Position numbers and translations under genes: made by a program. Below, piece by piece: positions 9,667 to 19,123 of a stretch of DNA of 62,775 nt. Each line of letters opens with the position of its first letter. Position 1 is the stretch's first letter. The DNA is from Desulfuromonas sp. (GTDB lineage Bacteria; Desulfobacterota; Desulfuromonadia; Desulfuromonadales; BM501). The notes beneath the pieces were generated by a model that saw only the letters and a list, made by a program, of their open reading frames with translations, was not told where the DNA came from and searched no databases. The stretch spans positions 1-62,775 of the forward strand of contig NZ_PKUB01000039.1 of NCBI RefSeq assembly GCF_002868845.1, in the 5' to 3' direction.

Positions 9667-9979
9667 ACCTTCTCCTTTCCGTGTTCGTTTTTTTCTGTGA
9701 GAAATGAGTTTACCAGCAAATGTGTCATTCTCCAGAGGGGGAGCATCCGGGCCTCATTTGGTCCAAAGAAGCCGAGCCCGCCTCCGGCCCCCGCCGCTTC
9801 CCTATCCAAAGACTCTCTTCTTTAACCATGAAAATACCATGTCTCCGCGCACCTTTCGCAAAGGCCTGTTATTCTTGATGACAATGGCGATTCTCTGACG
9901 GCGGCGCGCCCGGGTCTTATGCCCGCGGGCCGAACCTCCGGCGGTCCCCCAGTATTCGAGAAAGCGAGGACGTTCCCCG
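9667..9979. other. Intergenic region between divergent cytochrome and gltB genes
   Basis: The 313-base gap holds the ribosome site of the minus-strand cytochrome gene at its left end and GAGGA before gltB at its right. A small perfect hairpin CCTTT-CGC-AAAGG lies at 9852-9864. I see no convincing promoter boxes, repeat or reading frame. Any control of gltB nitrogen response cannot be read from it. Confidence 0.5.
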
Positions 9980-12900
9980 ATGAACCTGGCGCATCAATTT
10001 CGCGACAGCTGCGGAGTGGGCCTGCTCGCCCACCTGCGCAACGAACCGAGCCACGGGCTGCTGACCGACTCCATCCGCGCCCTGGACCGCATGATGCACC
10101 GCGGTGCGGTCGCCGCCGACGGCAAGAGCGGCGACGGCTGCGGCCTGCTCTGCGCCATGCCGACCCGTTTCATGCGCCGGGTGGCCGGGGAGGAGGGGGT
10201 GCCGCTGCCGGAGACATTCGCGGTGGCGACCCTCTTCCTTTCCGACCCGCAGGGGCAGCAGGCGCTCTTCGCCGAGGCCTGCGCCCGCAACGATCTCCGG
10301 GCGGTCCTCTTCCGCGAGGTGCCCCTCGACACCGACGCCCTCGGCGAGTACGCCCTGGACCGGATTCCGAAGATCGTCCAGGCTTTCGTGACCCCGGCCG
10401 AGCTGATCGCCACCCGCCGCTTCGACGCCCTGCTCTACCTGACCCGCAAGGAGCTGGAGCATGCCCTGGCGGACGATCCCGGCTTCTACATCCCGAGCTT
10501 CTCCCGCACTCTCGTCTCCTACAAGGGGCTGGTGACGCCGAGGAACCTGCCCCGGCTCTTTCCCGATTTGAAGCGGGAGGAGTTCGCCACCGGCTTCGTC
10601 CTCTTTCACCAGCGCTTCTCCACCAACACCCTGCCCGAGTGGCGCCTGGCCCAGCCCCTGCGCACCCTGGCCCACAACGGCGAGATCAACTCCATCCGCG
10701 GCAACCGCTTCAACGCCCTCGCCAAGGCGGCGGCGATGCGCAGCACGGTCTTCTCCGACGACGAGCTGGGGCGCCTGATGCCGATCCTGCAGGCCGGGGC
10801 GAGCGACAGCGCCAACCTCGACAACATGTTCGAGTTCCTTCTGGTCAACGGGGTCGATTTTTTCAAGGCGGCGCGGATGCTGATCCCCCCGGCCCGCCAC
10901 AACGTCGCCCACATGCCGGCCAAGCTGCGCTCCTTCTACGAGTACACCGCCCCGGCCTGGGAGCCCTGGGACGGGCCGGCGGCGGCCTGCGTCACCAACG
11001 GCCGCTACGTCGGCTGCGTCCTCGACCGCAACGGCCTGCGACCTGGCAAGTACGTGATCACGGTCGACGACCGGCTGCTGCTGACGAGCGAGTACGGGGT
11101 GCTCGGCACCCCTCCGGAGAAGGTGCGGAGCCGCGGCCGCCTGCAGAGCGGCGAGATGATCGCCGCCGACCTGGAGCAGGGGCAGATCTTCTTCACCCGC
11201 GACATCGACCGCTACCTGATGAACTCCCAGCCCTACAACGAGTGGCTGACCGACCGCACCTACTACCTGCAGGAGTTCATCGAGCTTCAGTTCGAGGAGC
11301 TCGGCGACTACCGGCCCGACGACCTGCACCGCCTGCAGCGCTACCACAACGTCACCAACGAGACCGTGGAGCAGATCGTCAAGCCGATGCTCCTCGAGGG
11401 CAAGGAGTCGACCGGCTCCATGGGCGACGACACCCCGCCGGCGGCCTTCTCCACGGTCCAGCGCAGCTTCAGCGACTATTTCCGGCAGAAGTTCGCCCAG
11501 GTCACCAACCCCCCCATCGACCCCTACCGGGAGACGGTGGTGATGTCGACCACCATCGGCATCGGCGAGATCGGCAACCCGCTGATCGAGACCCCCGACC
11601 GGGGCCGGCGCCTGAAGAGCATCTCGCCGATCCTCTCCCGCGACATCTTCGACGCCCTCCTCTCCTTCGGCGACCCCCACAAGCCCCGTTACGAGCCCTG
11701 CTATCGCCACCGGAGCTTCGCCACCGGCTTCGCCGAAGACCTGGAGGGGAGCCTGGAGGCCCTCGGCGGGCGGGTCGTCGCCGCGGTTCGCGAAGAGGGG
11801 GTGCGGGTGGTGATCCTCGACGACCGCTGCCTCGGCCCGGAGACCCGAATCATCCCCATGGCCCTGGCGGTCGGCTATCTCAACGGGCGCCTGCTGCGGG
11901 AGGGGTTGCGCCACCATGTGTCTCTGGTGGCGGTCACCGGCGCGGTCACCGACGCCCACGGCGCCTGCGTGCTGATCGGCTACGGGGCGGTCGCCGTTTA
12001 CCCCTGGCTCCTCTACGCCACCGGCCTGCAGGCCTGCGAGCGCCAGGGGGCCACCGCCCGGGAGACCCGCCTCGCCCTGCTCAACCTCTACCGGGCCCTG
12101 ACCCGGGGGATCCTCAAGGTGATGTCGAAGATGGGCATCAGCACCGTCTCCAGCTACCGCAACGCCGCCCTGTTCGACATCCTCGGACTTTCCCGGGAGG
12201 TGGTTGCGGCGTGCTTCCCCGCCTCGCCGGCCCTGCTGCCCGGCCTCGGCTGGGCCGAGCTGGAGGAGCGGATCGCCACGGTCCACCGCCGGGTCTTCCG
12301 GCAGAGCTACATGGAGCCGGTCTACCCCCTGGAGCTTGGGAGCTTCTACCGCGCCAACCCCGGCGGCGAGTACCACGACTTCGGCTCGGAGGTGATCGCG
12401 GCGCTGCACGCCTATGCCGCCACCCTGCGGCGCGAGGACTACCTGAAATTCCGGAAGCGGATCACCGGTCGGGGGCGCCGCTTCGTGCGCGATTTCCTCG
12501 TCTTCGCCAGCGCCCGGGCGCCGGTGCCGCTGGAGGAGGTGGAGCCGGTCGAGGCGATCACCCGGCGCTTCGACTCGGCCGCCATGTCCCTCGGCTCCAT
12601 CTCCCCCGAGGCCCACGAGGCCCTCGCCGAGGCGATGCACATCCTCGGTGGCCGCTCCAACAGCGGCGAGGGGGGCGAGGACCCGGAGCGGCTGAAGACG
12701 GTCCGCAACAGCAAGATCAAGCAGGTCGCCTCGGGCCGCTTCGGGGTCACCCCGGCCTACCTGCGCAGCGCCGAGGAGATCCAGATCAAGGTCGCCCAGG
12801 GGGCCAAGCCGGGCGAGGGGGGGCAACTGCCGGGCGAGAAGGTGACCCCCCTGATCGCCTCCCTGCGCTTCACGATCCCCGGGGTCACCCTGATCTCGCC

Positions 12901-14401
12901 GCCGCCCCACCACGACATCTACTCCATCGAGGACCTGGCCCAGCTGATCTTCGACCTCAAGCAGGTCAATCCCGAGGCCCGGGTCTGCGTCAAGCTCGTC
13001 TCCAGCGAGGGGGTCGGCACCATCGCCGCCGGGGTGGCCAAGGCCTACGCCGACCGTATCGTCATCTCCGGCGCCGACGGCGGCACCGGGGCGGCGCCGC
13101 AGAGCTCGATCAAGTTCGCCGGCAACCCCTGGGAGCTGGGCCTGGCCGAGGTCAACCAGAGCCTCAAGGGCAACGGCCTGCGCGATCTGGTCCAGCTGCA
13201 GACCGACGGCGGCCTCAAAATCGGCGCCGACGTGGTCAAGGCGGCCCTGCTCGGTGCCGAGTCCTACGGTTTCGGCACCGCCCTGCTGGTGATGCTCGGC
13301 TGCAAGATGCTGCGGGTCTGCCACCTCAACCGCTGCACCGTCGGCGTCGCCACCCAGGACGATGCGCTGCGCGCCCACTACGTCGGCACGGTGGAGAAGG
13401 TGGTGGATTACCTGCGCAACGTGGCCGAGGACGTGCGCGAGGTTCTCGCCGGGCTCGGCCTGCGCAGCCTCGACGAGGCGATCGGCCGGGTCGACCTGCT
13501 GCAGGCGGACGACCACCCGGAGGCGCGGAAATTCGACTTCTCCGAGCTGCTGCGGCCCGCCCCCGGCCCCTCCACCTGCCAGAGGCGCAACGATCCCTTC
13601 GACCGGAATGCTTTCGAGAAGTCGGTGCTTCAGGAGGTCACCCCGGTCATCAAGAACCCCCTGGAGGAGATCGTCGTCGAGCGCCGCATCGCCAACATCA
13701 ACCGCTCCTTCGGGGCCCTGATCAGCGGCGAGATCGCCCGCTACTACGGCGACGCCGGCCTGCCCAAGGAGGCGATCACCTTCAGGTTCACCGGGGCCGC
13801 CGGCCAGTCCCTCGGCGCCTTCCTGATCCACGGGGTCAACATCTATCTCGAGGGGGTGGCCAACGACTACGTCGGCAAGGGAATGAGCGCCGGCCGCATC
13901 ATCGTCACCCCCCGCCCCTACCAGGAAGGGGCCGCCGCAGTCGGCAATACCTGCCTGTACGGGGCCACCGGCGGCAAGCTGTTCGTGGCCGGCACCGCCG
14001 GCGAGCGCTTCGCGGTGCGCAACTCGGGGGCCCTGGCGGTGGTGGAGGGGACCGGCGACCACGCCTGCGAGTACATGACCGGCGGAACCGTCGTCATTCT
14101 CGGCGAGACCGGGATCAACTTCGGCGCCGGCATGACGGGGGGGGCGGCCTTCGTCTACGACCGCCACAAGAACTTCATCGACAAGCTCAACCGGGAGCTG
14201 GTGGAGGCGCGGCGCATCGACGTCGACCAGGACAGCGAGGCCAAGCTGTACCTGAAGAAGATCCTGGTCAGCTTCCACAACCGCACCCGCAGCCCACGGG
14301 CGCGCCGCATCCTCGACCATTACCGGGAGGAGCTGGCCTATTTCTGGATGATGACGCCGAAGGACATGCGGGCGCCGCTCAATCCGAAAGAGGGAGACTA
14401 G
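9980..14401 (+). CDS. gltB: Glutamate synthase (NADPH) large subunit
   Basis: Protein of 1473 residues, full length for the family. It transfers the amide of glutamine to 2-oxoglutarate, giving two glutamates. A short propeptide (MNLAHQFRDS) precedes the catalytic Cys of the class II amidotransferase domain (CGVGLLAHL, residues 11 on). The central domain follows, then the FMN-binding synthase domain (GGRSNSGEGGED, GAKPGEGGQLPG, SGADGGTGAAPQS), the Cys cluster for the 3Fe-4S centre (GCKMLRVCHLNRC) and a C-terminal GXGXG beta-helix (about 1200-1390). GAGGA precedes the ATG. gltD follows after 105 bases. Together with glutamine synthetase elsewhere this forms the ammonium assimilation route. Confidence 0.97.
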   Translation: MNLAHQFRDSCGVGLLAHLRNEPSHGLLTDSIRALDRMMHRGAVAADGKSGDGCGLLCAMPTRFMRRVAGEEGVPLPETFAVATLFLSDPQGQQALFAEACARNDLRAVLFREVPLDTDALGEYALDRIPKIVQAFVTPAELIATRRFDALLYLTRKELEHALADDPGFYIPSFSRTLVSYKGLVTPRNLPRLFPDLKREEFATGFVLFHQRFSTNTLPEWRLAQPLRTLAHNGEINSIRGNRFNALAKAAAMRSTVFSDDELGRLMPILQAGASDSANLDNMFEFLLVNGVDFFKAARMLIPPARHNVAHMPAKLRSFYEYTAPAWEPWDGPAAACVTNGRYVGCVLDRNGLRPGKYVITVDDRLLLTSEYGVLGTPPEKVRSRGRLQSGEMIAADLEQGQIFFTRDIDRYLMNSQPYNEWLTDRTYYLQEFIELQFEELGDYRPDDLHRLQRYHNVTNETVEQIVKPMLLEGKESTGSMGDDTPPAAFSTVQRSFSDYFRQKFAQVTNPPIDPYRETVVMSTTIGIGEIGNPLIETPDRGRRLKSISPILSRDIFDALLSFGDPHKPRYEPCYRHRSFATGFAEDLEGSLEALGGRVVAAVREEGVRVVILDDRCLGPETRIIPMALAVGYLNGRLLREGLRHHVSLVAVTGAVTDAHGACVLIGYGAVAVYPWLLYATGLQACERQGATARETRLALLNLYRALTRGILKVMSKMGISTVSSYRNAALFDILGLSREVVAACFPASPALLPGLGWAELEERIATVHRRVFRQSYMEPVYPLELGSFYRANPGGEYHDFGSEVIAALHAYAATLRREDYLKFRKRITGRGRRFVRDFLVFASARAPVPLEEVEPVEAITRRFDSAAMSLGSISPEAHEALAEAMHILGGRSNSGEGGEDPERLKTVRNSKIKQVASGRFGVTPAYLRSAEEIQIKVAQGAKPGEGGQLPGEKVTPLIASLRFTIPGVTLISPPPHHDIYSIEDLAQLIFDLKQVNPEARVCVKLVSSEGVGTIAAGVAKAYADRIVISGADGGTGAAPQSSIKFAGNPWELGLAEVNQSLKGNGLRDLVQLQTDGGLKIGADVVKAALLGAESYGFGTALLVMLGCKMLRVCHLNRCTVGVATQDDALRAHYVGTVEKVVDYLRNVAEDVREVLAGLGLRSLDEAIGRVDLLQADDHPEARKFDFSELLRPAPGPSTCQRRNDPFDRNAFEKSVLQEVTPVIKNPLEEIVVERRIANINRSFGALISGEIARYYGDAGLPKEAITFRFTGAAGQSLGAFLIHGVNIYLEGVANDYVGKGMSAGRIIVTPRPYQEGAAAVGNTCLYGATGGKLFVAGTAGERFAVRNSGALAVVEGTGDHACEYMTGGTVVILGETGINFGAGMTGGAAFVYDRHKNFIDKLNRELVEARRIDVDQDSEAKLYLKKILVSFHNRTRSPRARRILDHYREELAYFWMMTPKDMRAPLNPKEGD

Positions 14402-14506
14402 GAGCCAGGAAAGGATTACAAGCTAAAAGACCAATTGGGCAACATCAATAAGGCGCCGGCTGTGCCGCAGGTGCGGTGCAGACGGCGGCCGCCGCAAGAG
14501 GCACCT

Positions 14507-15910
14507 ATGCAGAGTTTCATCGATAACGAGAGGCAGGAGCCGGAAAAGCGGGACGTCAGCCGCCGCACCCGCTCCTTCGAGGAGATCTACCGCTTCTTCA
14601 CCCGCCGTCAGGCGGCCCAGCAGGCCGAGCGCTGCGTGCAGTGCGGCGACCCCTTCTGCACCACCCTCGGCTGCCCGCTGAACAACGCCATCCCCCAGTG
14701 GCTGGAGGCGATCGCCGAGAAGGACCTGGAGAAGGCCTTCCGCCTCTCCAACGAGACATCGCCCTTTCCCGAGATCCTCGGCCGCATCTGCCCCCACAAC
14801 CGGGTCTGCGAGGGGGCCTGCACCCTCGAGGACGGCTACGGGGCGATCACCATCGGCGCCATCGAGGCCTCGATCACCGACCTCGGCTTGAAGGCCGGCT
14901 ACCGGCTTCCCTTCCCCGGGGTTCGGAGCGACAAGAAGGTCGCCGTGGTCGGCTCCGGCCCCGCCGGGTTTTCCTGCGCCCATTTCCTGCTGCGCGCCGG
15001 CATCGGCGTCGACATGTACGAGCGCTCCGAGCTGCCCGGGGGACTCCTCTCCTACGGCATTACCGGCTTCAAGCTCGGCAAGGAGCTCATCGCCCGCCGC
15101 TTCGGCATCCTCCGGGCGGCGGGCCTGGGTCTGCATCTGGGCAAGGAGGTCGGCACCGACCTGCCCCTCAACGGACTGCTGGACAAGTACGACGCCGTCT
15201 TTCTCGGTCTCGGCGCCACCTACGGCAAGCGGGCCGGGATCGAGAACGAGGACCACGAGCAGGTCTTCCTGGCCATGGAGTACCTCTCCAACGTCCAGCG
15301 GCGGCTCTACGGGCAGCCGTGGATGGAGGGCTTCGCGGTCGGCGGCAAGCGGGTCGTTGTGGTCGGAGGCGGCGACACCGCCATGGACTGCGTGCGGACC
15401 GCGGTGCGGGAGGGGGCCGAGAGCGTGACCTGCCTCTACCGGCGCGACGAGGCCAACATGCCCGGCAGCGCCAAAGAATTCCACAACGCCGTCGAGGAGG
15501 GGGTCGTCTTCCTGTTCAACGAGGCCCCCGCGCGTATCGACCTGGACGCCGGCGGGGCCCTCGTCGGCCTCGATGCCGTGCGCACCCGCCTCGGCGAACC
15601 CGGCCCCGACGGCCGGCAGAAGGTGTTCGACGTGGAGGGGGGCGAGCACTGCGTGCCGGCCGACGTGGTGATCATGGCCCTGGGGTTCGACACCGGGGCG
15701 ACCCGCTACCTGCGCGATGCCGGGGTCGAGCTTGGCAAGTGGGGCCAGGTCGTCATCGATCCCGCCACCGGCCGGACCGCCAAGGACAGGGTCTACGCCG
15801 GCGGCGACTGCTACCGGGGGGCCGACCTGGTGGTCACCGCCGCGGCCGACGGCCGCCGGGCGGCCCTTGCCATTATGGAGACGTTGCTCGGGGGCGGGGG
15901 AGAGGACTAG
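14507..15910 (+). CDS. gltD: Glutamate synthase (NADPH) small subunit
   Basis: Protein of 467 residues that passes electrons from NADPH to the large subunit through FAD and Fe-S centres. The N-terminal domain holds two Cys clusters (CVQCGDPFC...GCPLNN and CPHNRVCEGAC). FAD and NADPH dinucleotide motifs follow (VAVVGSGPAGFSCA and VVVVGGGDTAMDC), and a late GGDCYRGADLVVTA FAD-binding stretch ends the domain. Start 14507 is chosen because AAGAGG lies upstream at good spacing and the N-terminus (MQSFIDNER) then matches the usual length of the family; an in-frame TTG at 14435 would add 24 basic residues. The stop overlaps that of the convergent radical SAM gene within CTAG. Confidence 0.95.
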   Translation: MQSFIDNERQEPEKRDVSRRTRSFEEIYRFFTRRQAAQQAERCVQCGDPFCTTLGCPLNNAIPQWLEAIAEKDLEKAFRLSNETSPFPEILGRICPHNRVCEGACTLEDGYGAITIGAIEASITDLGLKAGYRLPFPGVRSDKKVAVVGSGPAGFSCAHFLLRAGIGVDMYERSELPGGLLSYGITGFKLGKELIARRFGILRAAGLGLHLGKEVGTDLPLNGLLDKYDAVFLGLGATYGKRAGIENEDHEQVFLAMEYLSNVQRRLYGQPWMEGFAVGGKRVVVVGGGDTAMDCVRTAVREGAESVTCLYRRDEANMPGSAKEFHNAVEEGVVFLFNEAPARIDLDAGGALVGLDAVRTRLGEPGPDGRQKVFDVEGGEHCVPADVVIMALGFDTGATRYLRDAGVELGKWGQVVIDPATGRTAKDRVYAGGDCYRGADLVVTAAADGRRAALAIMETLLGGGGED

Positions 15911-16827
15911 TTCTTGTCGAGGCGGTGCAGGCCGAGCTCGCCGGCGGTCTTCACCGCGGCGCGGAATTCGGCGAAGGCGGGGCGGCGGTCGAGGGGCGGG
16001 TATTCGGCGGCGCGGTAGCAGGGGCGGTACTGGTCCATCAGGTTGAGGTAGGTCTCGGTGGAAATCTCCCGGGCGAGAAAGGCGAGGACCCGGTCGGTGC
16101 CGGCGAGGTTCCCGGGGAGGACCAGGTGTCGCACCAGCAGGCCCCGCCGGGCGACCCCCTCCCCGTCGAGGACGAGGTCGCCGACCTGGCGGTGCATCTC
16201 ACGAACCGCGGCCCGGTTGACCCCGGGGTAGTTCTCCACCCCGAGGTGCTTGCGGGCGACGGCGTCGTCGGCGAACTTCATGTCGGGCATGTAGATATCG
16301 ACCACCCCGTCGAGCAGCTTCAGGGCCTCGGGACTGTCGTAGCCGCCGGTGTTGTAGACGACCGGCAGGCTCAGCCCCCCCTCGGCGGCGAGGACCAGGG
16401 CGGCGAGGAACTGGGCGACGACGTGGCTGGGGGTGACCAGGTTGATGTTGTGGCAGCCCATCCCCTGCAGTTCCAGCATCATGGCGGCCAGTTCCCCGGT
16501 CGTGACCTCTCGCCCCTCGCCCCGCTGGCTGATGTCCCAGTTCTGGCAGAAGACGCAGCGCAGGGGGCACCAGCTGAAAAAGATCGTGCCCGAGCCGTAG
16601 AGGCCGACCAGGGGCGGTTCTTCACCGTGGTGGGGGCCGTGGCTGCAGACCAGGGCGTACTCCCCCGTGCGGCAGGCCGCGCCCTTGGCCGAGAGGAGGC
16701 GGTTGACGCCGCAGCGGCGGGCGCACAGGTCGCAGCGCTCCATGCGGCGGCGGGCCTCGGCGGCTCGCCGTTCGAGCTCTCCGCTCTCGAGGAGTGTGAG
16801 GTAGGCGGGGGCAAAGGGGGCGGACAT
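15907..16827 (-). CDS. PflX-like radical SAM protein (pyruvate formate-lyase-activase homologue)
   Basis: Protein of 306 residues. The N-terminal Cys-rich segment (CDLCARRCGVNR, then CRTG) is followed by the radical SAM motif CPLRCVFC (about residue 91) and a partial TIM barrel. This arrangement is that of the uncharacterised Fe-S protein family called PflX, related to pyruvate formate-lyase activating enzymes. It would generate a 5'-deoxyadenosyl radical; the target is unknown, and no glycyl-radical enzyme is encoded nearby. It is transcribed convergently to gltD and downstream of the THUMP and DUF1232 genes. Confidence 0.85.
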   Translation of the reverse strand: MSAPFAPAYLTLLESGELERRAAEARRRMERCDLCARRCGVNRLLSAKGAACRTGEYALVCSHGPHHGEEPPLVGLYGSGTIFFSWCPLRCVFCQNWDISQRGEGREVTTGELAAMMLELQGMGCHNINLVTPSHVVAQFLAALVLAAEGGLSLPVVYNTGGYDSPEALKLLDGVVDIYMPDMKFADDAVARKHLGVENYPGVNRAAVREMHRQVGDLVLDGEGVARRGLLVRHLVLPGNLAGTDRVLAFLAREISTETYLNLMDQYRPCYRAAEYPPLDRRPAFAEFRAAVKTAGELGLHRLDKN

Positions 16828-16890
16828 GGGCGGCCTTCCCGGTATCGGGCAGGCCCCGATATCCTCTCTACCGACCCTGTATGGCGGGGG

Positions 16891-17115
16891 TCAATTCTCC
16901 GGGGTGATGTCCCTCGGGTCCTTGCTGCCGAAGATGTTGAGCAGGTCGATCCCGAAGTAGCGCAGGCAGGCCAGGAGCAGGGCCACGGCGCCGGCCTCGT
17001 CGAGGTTGCCGAGCAGGGGAATGTTGTCGGGGATGATCTCGAAGAAGCCGGCCCCGGGGTTGAGCACGTAGACCAGGGCGAAGATGCCGAGCAGGGCCAC
17101 GACCACGCCGCGCAT
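16891..17115 (-). CDS. DUF1232 (YkvA-like) small membrane protein
   Basis: Protein of 74 residues. A hydrophobic N-terminal helix (MRGVVVALLGIFALVYVL) is followed by the DUF1232 signature, with Pro/Asp-rich IIPDNIPLLGNLDEAG and a second hydrophobic stretch (VALLLACLRYFGI). No function is known for the family. Its ATG shares the A of the stop codon of the THUMP gene (TGATG), so it is translated by coupling. Confidence 0.75.
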   Translation of the reverse strand: MRGVVVALLGIFALVYVLNPGAGFFEIIPDNIPLLGNLDEAGAVALLLACLRYFGIDLLNIFGSKDPRDITPEN

Positions 17116-17657
17116 CAGCTGACCCTCACGAAGGGGCGATAGCGCTCGATCATCTCTTCTGTCAGCAGGCCCACACCGCAGCGGTCGCCGACCGTCTCGA
17201 TCACCACGATCGCCTCGGGATGCTCGAAGTCGACGTGGGCGAGCTGCTCCCGGCGGGCCAGTTCCTCCTCGATGTGGGCGTCGACGGCGCGCTCCACTTC
17301 GGGGGAGACGATGGTCCCCTTGAGGCCGCGCCGCTCCAGGCGCACGTAGAAGCGTTTTCCTGCGAGCCGCTCGATATAGGGGGCGATCGCTTCCTTGACC
17401 TTGTCGAGGAACTCTTCGGCGCCGAAGGTGAAGGTCCGCTCCACCGGCACCGCCCGGCCCAGGTCCTGGAAGGCGATGAGCCGTTCCTCGCGCCGCTGCC
17501 GGACCTCCTCCAGAAAGACCTGCGGGTCGTTTACCTTCCCCAGCAGCACTCCCAAAAACCCGGTCTTGTGAAAATCGCCGTAGGGCCTGAGCTCTTCCAG
17601 CAGGTGACGGAAGCGCCCCTCGCTGGCGGTGGTGACGACGAGGTTGAATTCCCACAT
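17115..17657 (-). CDS. THUMP-domain protein
   Basis: Protein of 180 residues. An N-terminal segment MWEFNLVVTTASEGR is followed by a THUMP-like RNA-binding domain (FTFGAEEFLDKVKEAIAPYIERL ... FYVRLERRGLKG ... VDFEHPEAIVVIETVGDRCGVGLL). THUMP domains present tRNA to modification enzymes; this protein has no catalytic domain and recalls the TAN1-type acetyltransferase adaptor, so an adaptor role in tRNA modification is possible (inference). It is first of a coupled pair with the DUF1232 gene. Confidence 0.75.
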   Translation of the reverse strand: MWEFNLVVTTASEGRFRHLLEELRPYGDFHKTGFLGVLLGKVNDPQVFLEEVRQRREERLIAFQDLGRAVPVERTFTFGAEEFLDKVKEAIAPYIERLAGKRFYVRLERRGLKGTIVSPEVERAVDAHIEEELARREQLAHVDFEHPEAIVVIETVGDRCGVGLLTEEMIERYRPFVRVS

Positions 17658-17765
17658 GGCGGCCTCCTCTGGGTGTCTCTTTCGAGTCTAGCGGAGGTGG
17701 CGGGAATGGCAAGGAGGTCCCGCCGGCCGGGCGGGTCAGGGGCAGATCAGGTGGGAGGGGTCGGT

Positions 17766-18401
17766 TCAGGCCGGCCTGCGGGCGAGAAGGAGAAAGACCG
17801 GGTAGCCACGGGGCCCCTGTTCCCGCTTTTTGGTGATGCGGCAGGCGGTGACGAAGCGCACCGCTTCGAAGCCTGCCGCCTCGGCCAACTCCCGGAGCTG
17901 GTTGCGGTCGAAGCCGTGGTGGGCGATGCCCGCCGGGTTGTCGTGGAAGGAGCCGTCTTCGGCGTCGAGGTCGGCCAGGGCCAGGATGGCGCCGGGGCGA
18001 AGCCCTCGGAAGAAGAGGGAGAGCAGTTCGGCGGTTCCGGGGACGTGGTGCAGGACCATGCAGCTGAAGACCAGGTCATAGGGGCTCTCCGGCAGGGACG
18101 GCGGGCCGGCAGGAGAGAGCCAGGCGGTCACGTTGGCCAGGCCGGCGGCCCGCGCCTTCTCCTCCAGCGCGGCGAGCATTCCCGGGGCATTGTCGACGGC
18201 GGTGAGATGGGCGAACCGGGGAGCGAGTTGCAGGCCCACCAGTCCGGTGCCGCAGCCGAACTCCAGCGCCTGCATGGCGCCGTCCAGGGGGGTCTCTCGG
18301 GCGATCGCCTCGGCCACCGCCCGGGCGAGGGCGGTCCGCCGCGGGTCGGCGTCCCAGGTGGCGGCGGCTTTGCTGAAGTCCCTCGGTTTGGCTTCGCTCA
18401 T
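17766..18401 (-). CDS. Class I SAM-dependent methyltransferase
   Basis: Protein of 211 residues with a Methyltransf_11/25-type fold. Motif I is ALEFGCGTGLVGL (about residues 45-57), the strand 2 acidic residue is in TAVDNAPGML, and motifs II/III are YDLVFSCMVLHHV and LRPGAILALADLD. The early segment RDFSKAAATWDADPRR resembles ubiquinone/menaquinone and small-molecule methyltransferases. The substrate is unknown. Start 18401 is selected because the family N-terminus begins with this MSEAKPRDF segment; the frame continues upstream without family similarity. Confidence 0.8.
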   Translation of the reverse strand: MSEAKPRDFSKAAATWDADPRRTALARAVAEAIARETPLDGAMQALEFGCGTGLVGLQLAPRFAHLTAVDNAPGMLAALEEKARAAGLANVTAWLSPAGPPSLPESPYDLVFSCMVLHHVPGTAELLSLFFRGLRPGAILALADLDAEDGSFHDNPAGIAHHGFDRNQLRELAEAAGFEAVRFVTACRITKKREQGPRGYPVFLLLARRPA

Positions 18402-18417
18402 CGGTGACCCGGCCAGT

Positions 18418-18984
18418 TCAACTGTGGAGGATGTTTCCGAGGTGGACGGCCATGTGGTTGGGGGTGGGGCCGCCGATCCGGCGGAGGAAGCTGGCCAGGG
18501 AGAAACTCGGCGCCACCCCCGCATAATCGATGGAGATGTCGGTGATGTTCACGAAAGAGTCGCTCTTTCGGTAGATCTCCTGGGAGTCGGCAATGCCGTT
18601 GAAGGTGTGGGCCCGCAGCAGAAAGCGGATGGGCTCCATCTGGGTCTTCCGCTCCTCGTACTCCTGGCGCTTCGCATCGTTGCCCAGGTAGCGGTCCGGG
18701 TGGTAGTCGGTCACTGCGAGGAGGTCGTTGACGTCGATGTGGGCGGTGGTCATGCTGGGGCAGATCCGGCGCTGGGGGTCGTTGAGGGCGAAGAATTCGG
18801 TGTCTGTCAGGTAGACTTTGCCGGAGCGGTGCATGTGGTCCCGGGCCCAGTGGGTGGCGCTCGACTGTTCGTTGAAGATGTCGGGGATGGTCAGGGCGTA
18901 GGGGTCATCGGGCAGGGTGATGGTGCCGACTACCGCGAAGAACTGGTCCTTGGGAAAGAGGATGAGTCTGCGGGCGCTGCTCAT
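18418..18984 (-). CDS. Unknown protein, PilT-linked
   Basis: Protein of 188 residues, not recognised. It starts MSSARRLILFPKDQFFAVVG and has alternating beta-like strands in two similar halves: an N-terminal one with RLILFPKDQFFAVVGTITLPD and a C-terminal one with PIRFLLRAHTFNGI followed by DSFVNITDISID. There is no signal peptide or membrane segment. AAGAGG precedes the chosen ATG. The two-part layout resembles that of the neighbouring 149-residue protein, suggesting distant paralogues (inference). Both lie downstream of the PilT gene on the same strand. Confidence 0.6.
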   Translation of the reverse strand: MSSARRLILFPKDQFFAVVGTITLPDDPYALTIPDIFNEQSSATHWARDHMHRSGKVYLTDTEFFALNDPQRRICPSMTTAHIDVNDLLAVTDYHPDRYLGNDAKRQEYEERKTQMEPIRFLLRAHTFNGIADSQEIYRKSDSFVNITDISIDYAGVAPSFSLASFLRRIGGPTPNHMAVHLGNILHS

Positions 18985-19123
18985 AGTGGCCTCTTGGAGG
19001 GGGTGAACATCTGAAGACAGGGCGGAGGGGGCTGGCCCCACGCCTGATTTAAGTTAGCATTCATTGGAAGGAAAAGGGAGGGAAAAAATCTTACCGTTGT
19101 TTAATGTGGAAAAGGGTGTTCCC

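Noticed and set aside
9917-14320. Very long minus-strand open frame opposite gltB
   Set aside because: It is a GC-driven shadow with low-complexity Ala/Gly/Val/Asp composition; gltB on the plus strand has all family motifs.
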